From the NCBI RefSeq assembly GCF_027580225.2, contig NC_073355.2, positions 18,762,001 through 18,826,000 of the forward strand: a stretch of DNA of 64,000 bases, in the 5' to 3' direction. Made by a program: the position numbers and the translations under genes. The stretch comes from Misgurnus anguillicaudatus. Taxonomy: Eukaryota; Chordata; Actinopteri; Cypriniformes; Cobitidae. The first letter of the stretch is position 1, and the number at the start of each line of letters is the position of its first letter. The notes under the pieces were generated by a model, which did not search any database, was not told the DNA's origin, and worked only from the letters and a program-made list of their open reading frames with translations. Shown piece after piece: positions 42,550 through 52,600 of the stretch.

Positions 42550-42792
42550 GAGTGTAAAAAATATTTGCTGCCTAACTTTTTTTTTTGCTTAACTCAGATT
42601 AACAACTCAATTCAACTTATTTATCTTGACTACAGATGAGTTGTTACAACTTATAAAATGAAGTTACTATATTTTATAAGAAGTTATAACAACTCATCTC
42701 CAGTCAAGATAATTAAAAGTTAGTTGACGTGACTTGTAAATCTGAGTTGATTAAACGAAAAAAATTCAAGGCAGCAAAGTTTTTTACAGTGT
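42550..42792. mobile_element. Palindromic MITE (GTGTAAAAAA ends)
   Basis: 'gagtgtaaaaaatatttgct' pairs with 'agcaaagttttttacagtg', and 'cttgactacagatgagttgt' pairs with 'acaactcatctccagtcaag'. About 243 bp, non-coding. Confidence 0.65.
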
Positions 42793-42799
42793 GCTTGCA

Positions 42800-43245
42800 A
42801 ATAAAATATATCAATAATAAAATCCATATTTGATGAAATATCACGTGGGAGTCTGTCCCATACAGGTGTTGTGTGTGTTCAGCTAGGACATTATTATTGA
42901 GAAATTATTCAGTCACCAACATGATCAGGTTGCTGTGGTTTTCTTCATCTGTGTATTTTTCGTGACAACACTGAATTGCTCTCTCTGTGCCAGTGGCATT
43001 TCTCGTAAATGTGGTTATGATCAGTGGGGTAGATTACATTCGATTAATAGAGACAGATAAACATATGCATGCACGAGGACTCCTCATAATGACTTTTACA
43101 AACTGTACAAACTGTGTATTCTCTGCCCTAACCCAAATTCAAAACCTAACCCTTACAGAAAACGTTTGCCATTTTTTAGTTTATTACAGTTTTTTTCAAT
43201 CACTAACAAGCCCTTACCCATACTTCAGATACTTTTTCTAAACAC
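42800..43245. other. Intergenic sequence upstream of the receptor gene
   Basis: No convincing gene or repeat boundary. Short plus-strand frames here lack splice or homology support. Confidence 0.3.
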
Positions 43246-43249
43246 TTAA

Positions 43250-44468
43250 AGGGACCATTTAAAATGTCCGCCAAAAAAAAAATCAATTCATACTCCACAC
43301 TCCAAACAGACGGGGGCAGTATACCTCCAGAAAGTGAGTTGGTCTATTTTAATTTAGCAGCTGCTAATTTAGCAGCATATATCAAGTTTGATTTACATTA
43401 GCAACCAAGTTATCATTAGTCACAAAAAAAAACATTCGGTGTTATTAAAATTGCAATGTTTTCCGCTACGTTTCGTGCGTCCATTTGGTGTTCATTATCA
43501 TCGAAGACATTTCAAGCTTCTTAGCTAATGTTACATTTTAGCATCAGCTTGGTAGATAACGGGTGAAAACCGGATCGGATCCGTGGGTAGAGCTAACTAT
43601 TAAACGATAACAGCTAAGGATGCGCGATAATTTGCATGCGATAGTCATTGCACTTCTCGTCAGTGAAGCCGGTTTCTTAAATAAAGGTGAATCGCCATCA
43701 GCTGCTTTCAGATGGAGCCACATTTACTGCACAAAGCCGTAGTTCATGTACAAGCTGAGCATAGGTTATCCCAAGTATAAGTGAACTTCTAGCGAAATAC
43801 GAACAGCATCTTACTTACCAATCAAAAATAAATGTTGTCATTTCGGAGTCGAACCTCATTTCTTTCATGTCCATTAGTTGTCTCCAGCGATGAAAAGCAG
43901 TGCCAGTATTTACTCTGGTTCGGTTCCTTTATTTATCAAATTTTATTTGTGATTCCGAGCGCGTTTTATCCCTGCAGCGAATGGTTGTGGTAGTGGTAAA
44001 TGTCTCTTGCTTCAGCAATTCTTCCACTCTCTTCCCTGAACTGAAATGCGTCCGAAAACCCTATTGCAGGCCAGGAAGGCATCAAGGCATGTCCGAATCC
44101 ATGGCTGTCCGAATTGCATTTCTCTGAGCTGCCTTCATGCCTCTTAAGTCAACAAGTCAGCTGCCTTAGTTTTCGGACGCAGCGGTAGAAGAGGGCTGTA
44201 CTTCCTCACACATGCGACTTATTCGTGCATTGCAGTTTGGCTGGCGGGTATGTACGTGGCCCGCATACCGCCTCCCATGGTCGAGACTGGTATTACAACA
44301 CCTGTCAGGCTGTAGCTAGTAATTTAGCATGCTAATTCAGATTGATATCTCTGCAGCACTATACCTTGTCATTTTTAATGACATCTTTGCCCTTATTTCT
44401 TCTCATTCTTTTGATGCATGTAGCTCATTTTTAAAAATCTTTTACCTCAATTATTACAAATGGCACCT
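43250..44468. mobile_element. TTAA-flanked element, 1.2 kb, AGGGACCATTT ends
   Basis: TTAA at 43246-43249 and 44469-44472 flanks AGGGACCATTT and its imperfect inverse AAATGGCACCT. The interior is non-coding and contains a smaller palindrome at 44047. The target and AGG start place it with the piggyBac-type elements. Confidence 0.55.
44047..44183. mobile_element. Small MITE (TGCGTCCGAAAAC ends)
   Basis: 'tgcgtccgaaaac' at the left pairs with 'gttttcggacgca' at the right. About 137 bp, nested in the TTAA element. Confidence 0.6.
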
Positions 44469-44978
44469 TTAACACAGACTCACACCTGTAAAACACAATT
44501 AGCCAAATTTATTTCTCAAAAACACATTTTGTTAAATATATACTAACTCTTCATTTCAAAATAGAACACATCTTTCTCTGCACACAATAACCAAAACACT
44601 GGAAATCTGACTCAAAATAAAATTATTCTGTCAAAGAATAACACTTGTTTTCACTTCACAAAAGGTACATGCAGTCAATCAAAGTACACCATGTTTCAAA
44701 ATACTGGCTATTGTTGACAAAAACTGCATAGACTTTTATGTTTCAGTTTTACAGGTATTATCATGCAACATGCAATTAACCTTTTTTTACACAAAATTTC
44801 TTGGTTGGGAACTGTATGTCCACATGTACAGCACTGTTCATATTCAAGCATTCTAGTAAAAGGCAAATCAGTTGTTTTCCCTTTACTGTTGACTACTGGA
44901 GGTACAGTATGATAGAACAGAAAAAGTTTTACAGTATTGATCTTGATCATTATTGAGGAGCTACCTCTTCACCCAGAC

Positions 44979-45060
44979 CAGGGGTGGGCAATTCTGGTCC
45001 TGAAGGGCCACAGTCCTTCAGAGTTTAGCTCCAACCCTAATCAAGCACAACCGATGACCG
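44979..45060. mobile_element. Fragment of a CAGGGGTGGGCAA-type hAT element
   Basis: Starts CAGGGGTGGGCAATTCTGG and continues 'cctgaagggccacagtcc', the same family as 25066. It is cut off before the minisatellite. Confidence 0.55.
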
Positions 45061-45179
45061 CCTCAAATTGGGCTGCACTCTTTCACCAGCCTCTCTTAAT
45101 GAAATCAGTGAATTTCATCACTGACTACTGTTCTTGCAGCCATTGGAATGCCACCACCATGAATTCTTACACCTCTACA

Positions 45180-46285
45180 TTGCCCTCTCCTTGGGCCTGC
45201 TCTTCTTCCTGGCCCTGCTCCTCTCACTGCTCCTGCTCCTCTCACTGCATCTCTCACTGCTCCTCTACCTCTCACTGCTCCTGCACCTCTCACTGCATCT
45301 CTCACTGCTACTGCACCTCTCACTGCATCTTTTACTGACCTGCACCTCTCACTGCATCTTTCACTGCATCTCTCACTGCTCCTGCACCTCTCACTGCTCC
45401 TGCTCCTCTCACTGCATCTCTCACTGCTCCTGCACGTCTCACTGCATCTCTCACTGCTCCTGCACCTCTCACTGCTCATGCTCCTCTCACTGCATCTCTC
45501 ACTGCTCCTGCACCTCTCACTGCATCTCTCACTGCTGCTGCACCTCTCACTGCTACTGCACCTCTCACTGCATCTCTCACCTCCTCCACCTCTCACTGCA
45601 TCTCTCACCTCCTCCACCTCTCACTGCATCTTTTACTGACCTGCACCTCTCACTGCATCTTTCACTGCATCTCTCACTGCTCCTGCACCTCTCACAGCAA
45701 CTTTTACTGACCTGCACCTCTCACTGCATCTTTCACTGCTCCTGCACCTCTCACTGCTCCTGCTCCTTTCACTGCATCTCTCACTGCTCCTGCACCTCTC
45801 ACTGCTCCTGCTCCTCTCACTGCATCTCTCACTGCTCCTGCACCTCTCACTGCAACTTTTACTGACCTGCACCTCTCACTGCATCTTTCACTGCTCCTGC
45901 ACCTCTCACTGCTCCTGCTCCTTTCACTGCATCTCTCACTGCTCCTGCACCTCTCACTGCTCCTGCACCTCTCACTGCATCTCTCACCTCCTCCACCTCT
46001 CACTGCATCTTTTACTGACCTGCACCTCTCACTGCATCTTTCACTGCATCTCTCACTGCTCCTGCACCTCTCACTGCAACTTTTACTGACCTGCACCTCT
46101 CACTGCATCTTTTACTGACCTGCATCTCTCACTGCTTCTGCACCTCTCACTGCTCCTGCTCCTCTCACTGCATCTCTCACTGCTGCTGCACCTCTCACTG
46201 CTCCTGCACCTCTCACTGCATCTCTCACTGCTCCTGCACCTCTCACTGCTCCTGCACCTCTCACTGCATCTCTCACTGCTCCTGA
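45180..46285. repeat. 1.1 kb minisatellite of CTCTCACTGCTCCTGCAC-type units
   Basis: The array is built from two related units, 'ctctcactgctcctgcac' (18 bp) and 'ctctcactgcatctctcactg', with occasional 'acttttactgacctg' variants that recur as higher-order blocks. Both strands stay open for hundreds of bases because the units lack stops and are multiples of three. The Ser/Cys/Leu-rich and Arg/Ser-rich frames are not genes. Confidence 0.95.
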
Positions 46286-47106
46286 GTCAAAGCCAGACTG
46301 GAATCATCTGTGGTTGGCCCAATTTACCAAACATAAAGGTTTTTATACTGTATTTAAGGTTTGGAATATTGTTTTTGCTATTGTGGGATGTTGTGTGTTA
46401 GCATTCGTAACAAAAACAATCCATAATTTTGTTGGGAGGTATAGCTTTTACTGACTGCGTATTTTGTGAAAACAACATGAAATGTGTAAATTGTATAGCC
46501 ACAAAAGACCGATGCTGTGCTAATTGTGTTTTGGGGTTTGGAAATGTGACAACTGGTTGGACAAACGCTTGTTAGCAACTGAAAAAAACTGTAAAATACT
46601 ACTATTTCGTAGGTTTTAAAGCCATCTGGTATACAAGGATTAATTATAAAGTGCTTTAAAGAAGGTAGGAACCTTCCAAAGAGCCGTACAGAGTAAAAAT
46701 ATAGAATAAGTATACATAAAATTCCACAATATTAAATTACGAAATAACACATAATCGTATAAAAAAATCTGTAATATTTAAAAAAAAAGGTTTAATAAAA
46801 GCCAAGTAAAAGTGAAAAGTTTAGCCGTGTTTTAATTCTGATAACATACAGTAGATGAGACTTTGAGATGCCATATAGAGAGAGTTGCAGGAGTCCAGCC
46901 ATGATGTAATGAAGGCATGCCATCTCTTGAGAGCACTTGGAGAAGAAAAGGTTTTATTTTGGATAGTGAGCTAAAGGGAAAAAACTGGAGCCATGGACTG
47001 ATTTGTTTAGCGAAGTTTAGGTTGGTGTCAAATACTAGCCCACAATTTCTTGCATGGTAAGCTGAAGTGAGATATAATGACTTTAAGTAGAGACAGAAAG
47101 TCCAAG
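46286..47106. other. Intergenic sequence left of the retrotransposon
   Basis: AT-rich sequence with no supported gene. It ends in the CTTT target duplication of the LTR element. Confidence 0.35.
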
Positions 47107-47110
47107 CTTT
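47107..47110. repeat. Target-site duplication CTTT (left)
   Basis: CTTT precedes the left LTR and is repeated directly after the right LTR at 57417-57420. A 4 bp duplication is consistent with a Ty3/gypsy integrase. Confidence 0.8.
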
Positions 47111-47241
47111 TGTCACCACTAGGGGCTGGCTGTGTTTGACTAAGCCACGCCCCTTTTTTAACTCCCACCTCGAGGAGGTCCCCAAAGCCGACCCAATGAG
47201 CAGACAAACACGGAGACAGGTGAGTAAAATTTAAAACAAGC

Positions 47242-47247
47242 TTTATT
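47242..47247 (-). promoter_or_regulatory. Retrotransposon polyadenylation signal (3' LTR)
   Basis: AATAAA on the minus strand within the 3' LTR, the only canonical signal noticed near the sense end. The 5' LTR has the same hexamer at 54950-54955. Confidence 0.5.
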
Positions 47248-47543
47248 GAATTTTTAAATACTTAAAAGGACTGGGGAAATTGGGGAAGGGAAATTTAAAA
47301 CTAATGGCTTCTTCTACTCCCTCCAGGGGACTACAGCCACGGGTGACAGGGATGGAAACAACAGGGGTGCCAACCACCATCAACGGGGGCGAGGGGGAAA
47401 CGTCAGGCTCCCGCCTGGACCCTGCTGGCCGTGGCGCCCTCCTTCTTCTCTCCTGGAGGCAGACAATTTCTGGTGTGGCTGGTAGGGATCTTTCCCACTG
47501 TTCGTACCCAATGGCTCACTCTCGCCTTCTTCTCTCTCCACAG

Positions 47544-48333
47544 GCGGCCACTAGGACGACAAAGACACTGTTACTGACTTTGAAAGGGGTCTCACCGGCT
47601 CCCTGCTTACAGCTCTCTGGGTAGGTATCACGTTCACCGTCGGTTCCTCTATAATTCACTCTCGTTTTCCTCTCTCTCTCCACAGGTGATCGCTAAGACA
47701 CAGAGACACTGTTATTGGCCTTTGAATGGTTCTCACCAGCTCCGCTGCTTACAGCTTCTGGGTAAGTATCACGTTCACAGTCGGCTCTTCACTGATTCAC
47801 TCTCGTTTCCCTCTCTCTCTCCACAGGTGATCGCTAGGACACAGAAACACTGTTATTGGTCTTTGAATGTTTCTCACCAGCTCCGCTGCTTACAGCTCTC
47901 TGGGTAAGTATCACGTTCACAGTCGGCTCTTTACTGGCTCTTGCTCTCGTTTTCCTCTCTCTCTCCACAGGTGATCGCTAGGACACAGAAACACTGTTAT
48001 TGGTCTTTGAATGTTTCTCACCAGCTCCGCTGCTTACAGCTCTCTGGGTAAGTATCACGTTCACAGTCGGCTCTTTACTGGCTCTTACTCTCGTTTTCCT
48101 CTCTCCACAGGTGATCGCTAGGACACAGAAACACTATTATTGGTCTTTGAATGGTTCTCACCAGCTCCGCTGCTTACAGCTCTCTGGGTAAGTATCACGT
48201 TCACAGTCGGCTCTTTACTGACTCTCTCTCTCTCGTTTTCCTCTCTCTCTCCACAGGTGATCGCTCGGACACAGAAACACTGTTATTAGTCTTTGAATGT
48301 TTCTCACCAGCTCCGCTGCTTACAGCTCTCTGG
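47544..48333 (+). repeat. Six tandem exon-like units with splice signals, left LTR
   Basis: Units at 47544-47620, 47686-47761, 47827-47903, 47971-48047, 48111-48187 and 48257-48333, with a period of 140-146 bp. Each core is 76-77 bp (first unit diverged), preceded by a CT-rich tract ending ctccacag and followed by TGG|gtaagt (gtaggt in the first). They lie antisense to gag-pol. Core length is not a multiple of three. Whether they are spliced is unknown. Confidence 0.8.
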
Positions 48334-48369
48334 GTAAGTATCGCGTTCACAGTCGGCTCTTTACTGTTG

Positions 48370-48795
48370 GTCAGCAGGGGGGCGAAGGTCACACACCACC
48401 TCGCCGGGTCGAACGCTACCCTATTCCCACTGTCCGTAGGCCGATCGAATCCCGGATAGGGGCGCCCTTTCGTAGAGACCACGGGGGCAGCAGACCCGTT
48501 CGCCTCCAACTCTGCGACAATACAACACAGGTAAGCTTACACCACAAATGCTTTTAAGATGTTACTCACAGTCGTTTCTTCTGTAGGTCAGCAGGGGGGC
48601 GAAGGCCACACACCACCTCGCCGGGTCGAGCGCTGCCCTATCCCCACTGTCCGTAGGCTGATCGAATCCCAGATAGGGGCGCCCTTTCGTAGAGACCACG
48701 GGGGTAGGGGACCCGTTCGCCTCCAACTCTGCGACAATGCAAACACAGATAAGCTCACACCACCAATGCTTCTAATATAATACTCACAGTCCTCC
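48370..48795 (+). repeat. Two direct repeats of about 217 bp with splice-like borders, left LTR
   Basis: Both copies begin gtcagcaggggggcgaagg (48370 and 48587). The second is preceded by an acceptor-like ttcttctgtag. The first ends acacag|gtaagct at 48530, a good donor. In the second the donor GT is changed to AT (acacag|ataagct). Confidence 0.7.
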
Positions 48796-49694
48796 ACAGC
48801 TCTTGGCCTGCGTCTCTTCTTACTCGTAGAACAGCACACCGTGTATAATAGCAATGAGGTCTACGGTCGTTGGCCCCTCCGTCCTCCTTCCAGGGGAGAG
48901 AATGGATGGTGCGGGGTTTCTCTGACAAGACACACAGCAACCCACAGCAAATGCACAGCACCACTCTAACGTGAAAAAGCTTATGATATGTAAAATCTCA
49001 CTCACCACACTGCAAGTGCAACACCACAAGGGAAACGCCCGGTCTCTTCCACTGTGCTTGGAGCTAACGTAGAGGCGATGACAAAACGACCAGACCAAGT
49101 CGCGTCGCGGTGGCTGTATGAAATGTATGCTCCTAGCGGCTCGCCCACCACGCTAATGATAGGAGTAGGGCCGCCTTCCTAATCCTGGAGGATTCCAATG
49201 AATCTCACAATGCAAGTTTCTGCTAGTTGTACTACACCACGGGTATACTCACAGCGGATAGCCTTTGTGTACGTTGTGCAATGTGATCAAATCGCTTCTT
49301 GCTTCACTCCTTCCAAATTACTAGTTGGACCGGAGTTCCTTCGATACCCGTAGGGTTGTTTCTTAAATCCAGCCGGTCCACCGTAACGGCAACAAGAGAA
49401 AAGGGAAGAGAGAGAGATATATCCAGTCACCACGTCTAATAATGAGCACAGCTCCGTTCCTCAGCACACACTTCGAACTCCAACTGTCATCTAACTGTGC
49501 CTTTTGTACTTCTCCTTACACTCCCGTTATCCAATTACCCGGCGATCTCGTCAACTAGGCACAGCTGTGTTCAATCCGCTGATTACAGCCTTCGCCAACC
49601 TGCCGGATGTCCGGTGTTTCCATTTTTCCGGTCGGGGCGGAAACATCCGGGCGGAACCAACTTCTTCAATTTTTGGTTCCGCCCTGAAAAGTCG

Positions 49695-52600
49695 TCACCT
49701 CGTGACATCCTCCCCCGCCAATACATTCCAGTCCCTGGAATGCCTTTGAGTAGTCCACTCACCATAGCGGGAAGGGGGCCGGCCGCGGTTCTCCCGTTGG
49801 GAGCGTCTTACAGGGGAGTCAGGTGCAGCGGGCTCGGGCACAACCTCAGGTTGTCTTTGTGCGGCCAGGGGTTCGGCTGGCTCTAGTGCTGGTCCTGGCT
49901 GCCTCTGGACGGCTGGGGGTTCAGCTGGCTCAGGTGCAAGTTCTGGCTCTCCTGGGGCGGCTAGGGGTGGTGCCACCACAGGTAAACCTGGTACCACAGC
50001 CCATCCTTCCATCCAGGAGGCCGTCGGTGCCGGCTCCGCAACTACCTCCTCCGTGACCTCGGGAAAATTTGGACAAGGGCGGATCATGTTTCGGTGAACA
50101 ACCCGTTCCGGGCCGGCCTTTCCTTCCGGCCGGATGGTATACACCGGCTGGCCCGGCCTCTGCTGCCTACAGACTACATACGGGGTGGCCTCCCAACGGT
50201 CGCTCAATTTTCCTTTGCCTTGTCGCCGGTTATCTCGTACCAGGACTCTCTCTCCTGGCAGCAAGGGGGCTTCTCGGGCCGTTCGGTCGTACAACCGCTT
50301 GTTCTTTTCTCCGGTGGCCCGTATTTTCTGGGACACCTGTTCATAGGCAAAGTGCAGCCGTTGGTGGTGGCGCCCTACCCATTCAGTCACGCTTCCTTCT
50401 TCCTGGCTCGCGGCCGCTCCCAAGACCAGGTCCGTCGGCATCCGCACATGCCTGCCGAACATCAGATAAGTGGGGGCATACCCCGTCGTACTATGGATGC
50501 TGTTATTATAAGCTTGTAAGAGGTTCGGTAGAGCACTCACCCAATCACTCTGCTTGCGTTGATCCAAGGTCCCTAAGAGCCCCAGCAGGGTTTGGTTAAA
50601 CCTCTCGCAGCAGCCGTTTCCTTGAGGGTGGTAGGACGTCGTATGGGTCTTCGTGCACCCATACAGCTGGCATAATTCCCGGATCACCTTTGATTCGAAG
50701 TTTGCCCCTTGGTCTGAGTGTAAAAACTCTGGACATCCAAACGTTTGGAAGACGTGCCGCCATAAAGCCGTTGCGGTGGTACTTGCCGTCTGATCGAGGG
50801 TGGGAATTGCCCATGCATATTTCGTAAATAGGTCGGTGATTACTAAGATGTTCGGATAACGGTCCTGTGGCCGGCCCAGGGTCAGGAAATCCATCGCCAT
50901 GATGTGAAGGGGGGCTTTGGCACATATGGGTATCATCGGCGCTCGGGCCTCTCGTCGAGACTTGAATAACGTACACCTGGGGCAAGCTTGGACCAAGCTA
51001 CGCACTGATGCTTCCAGCCCCGGCCAGTAGAAGAACCTGCGTAGCAGGGATACGGTCCGTTCTTGTCCCTGGTGTCCCAATTGGTCATGGTAGGCAGACA
51101 CCAGGGCTGCTGTTTGGTCGGCGGGCACCACGATCTGGCGCACCTCCTCGCCCAGCTTCGGATCACTTACTTTTCGGCAAAGCACCCCCTCCTGTATCTC
51201 TAGCTTGTCCCACTGTCCCAGCAGTCTCTTTCCCGTCTCTGTCTGGGTCAGCCTCTCGGACGACGTTGGTCGCCGGCCTTGCTCCACCCACATCTTCACC
51301 TGCCATAAATCCCGATCCTGGGCCTGTCTTTCCTTCCACCGGCAGGGGTCCCAACCCCAGCTCCCGGGTACCGCCTCCTGCTGGCCTCCTGGTGCTTCCA
51401 CAACCCCTATCAGGTAGCCTTCCCCCTGGCCTTCCTCTTCTTGGCCATCACAGCCACCGGGGCCGTCCACCTCTGGCAATCGGGACAAGACATCCGCGTT
51501 CGTGTGTTCCCGGCCGGGCCGATACTGCAGTTGGTAATCGAAGTTGGCAAGTTGTGCCACCCAGCGCTGCTCCACAGCCCCCAACTTCGCTGTCTGTAAA
51601 TGAACCAGAGGATTATTGTCTGTAATCACCGTTACCTTAGCACCCCAGAGGTAGTCCTTGAACTTCTCGCTCAGGGCCCACTTCAGGGCCAGCAGTTCCA
51701 ACTTGAATGAGCTATAGTTCGCGTCGTTCCTCTCTGCTGGGTGGAGGCTTCGGCTTGCGTAGGCGATCACCCGTTCCGTACCCGCTTGTCGTTGGGCCAA
51801 GACTGCTCCCAGCCCCAGGCTGCTAGCGTCTGTATACAAAAGAAATGGCTGGGTAAAGTCTGCATAGGCCAAGATAGGAGCCTGTAACAATTCCTGTTTC
51901 AACCTCTGAAATGCCCCTTCACAGGACTCGTCCCAATCAATAGAGGGCGACCCCCGCCCCCGGTTTCGCCCTGTGCCGACCAGTAGCTGGTTAAGGGGTT
52001 TGGCAATTTTTGAAAAGTCTTTTATAAACCGTCTGTAGTACCCCACAAACCCTAGAAATGACCGCACTTGCCTCACAGTCTTGGGTGCACTCCAGTCTCT
52101 CACCGCGGAGACCTTCCCAGGGTCTACGGCCACCCCAGCAGCGTTGACCACGTGGCCCAGGAACTGGACTTCCCGCCTCAACAGATGGCATTTGTCGGGT
52201 TGCAACTTCAGCCCATATTTCTCCATCGCCTGGAAAACCTCTTCGAGGTGTCGGAGGTGGGAATCGAAATCTGGGGAATACACAATTACATCATCCAAAT
52301 ATACCAAGACTGACTCCATTAACTGACCTCCAAGACAGCGCTGCATGAGGCGTTGGAACGTGGCCGGAGCGTTACAGAGCCCGAAAGGCATCCGTTCCCA
52401 CTCGAATAGTCCGAACGGGGTCGTAAAGGCGGTCTTCTCTCTATCGGCCTCGGCCACTGGCACCTGCCAATATCCACTGGCCAGATCCAAGGTGGAGTAC
52501 CAAGCGGACCGTGTGAGACCGGCAAGGGAGTCTTCAATCCGGGGTAAGGGAAACGCGTCTTTCTTAGTCACCAGGTTAAGCTTCCGATAGTCCACGCAAA

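Larger units (their letters stand above)
47111..49707 (-). repeat. 3' LTR (left copy), 2597 bp
   Basis: Starts TGTCACCACTAGGGG on the plus strand and ends GTCACCTCGTGACA. On the sense (minus) strand an AATAAA signal lies at 47242-47247, about 130 bases before the LTR end. The plus strand carries six exon-like tandem units and two longer repeats, described separately. At 2.6 kb it is long for the family. Confidence 0.93.

Noticed and set aside
45105..45865. Long frames in the minisatellite (up to 243 codons)
   Set aside because: They are translations of short tandem repeats on both strands, with no start context, splice signals or domain.
38808..46285. CRISPR-like array in the tandem repeats
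   Set aside because: The units are contiguous without unique spacers, and the genome is eukaryotic.
47544..48333. CRISPR or coding-repeat explanation for the LTR array
   Set aside because: The spacing sequence between cores is itself repeated and CT-rich, and core lengths of 76-77 do not keep a reading frame.
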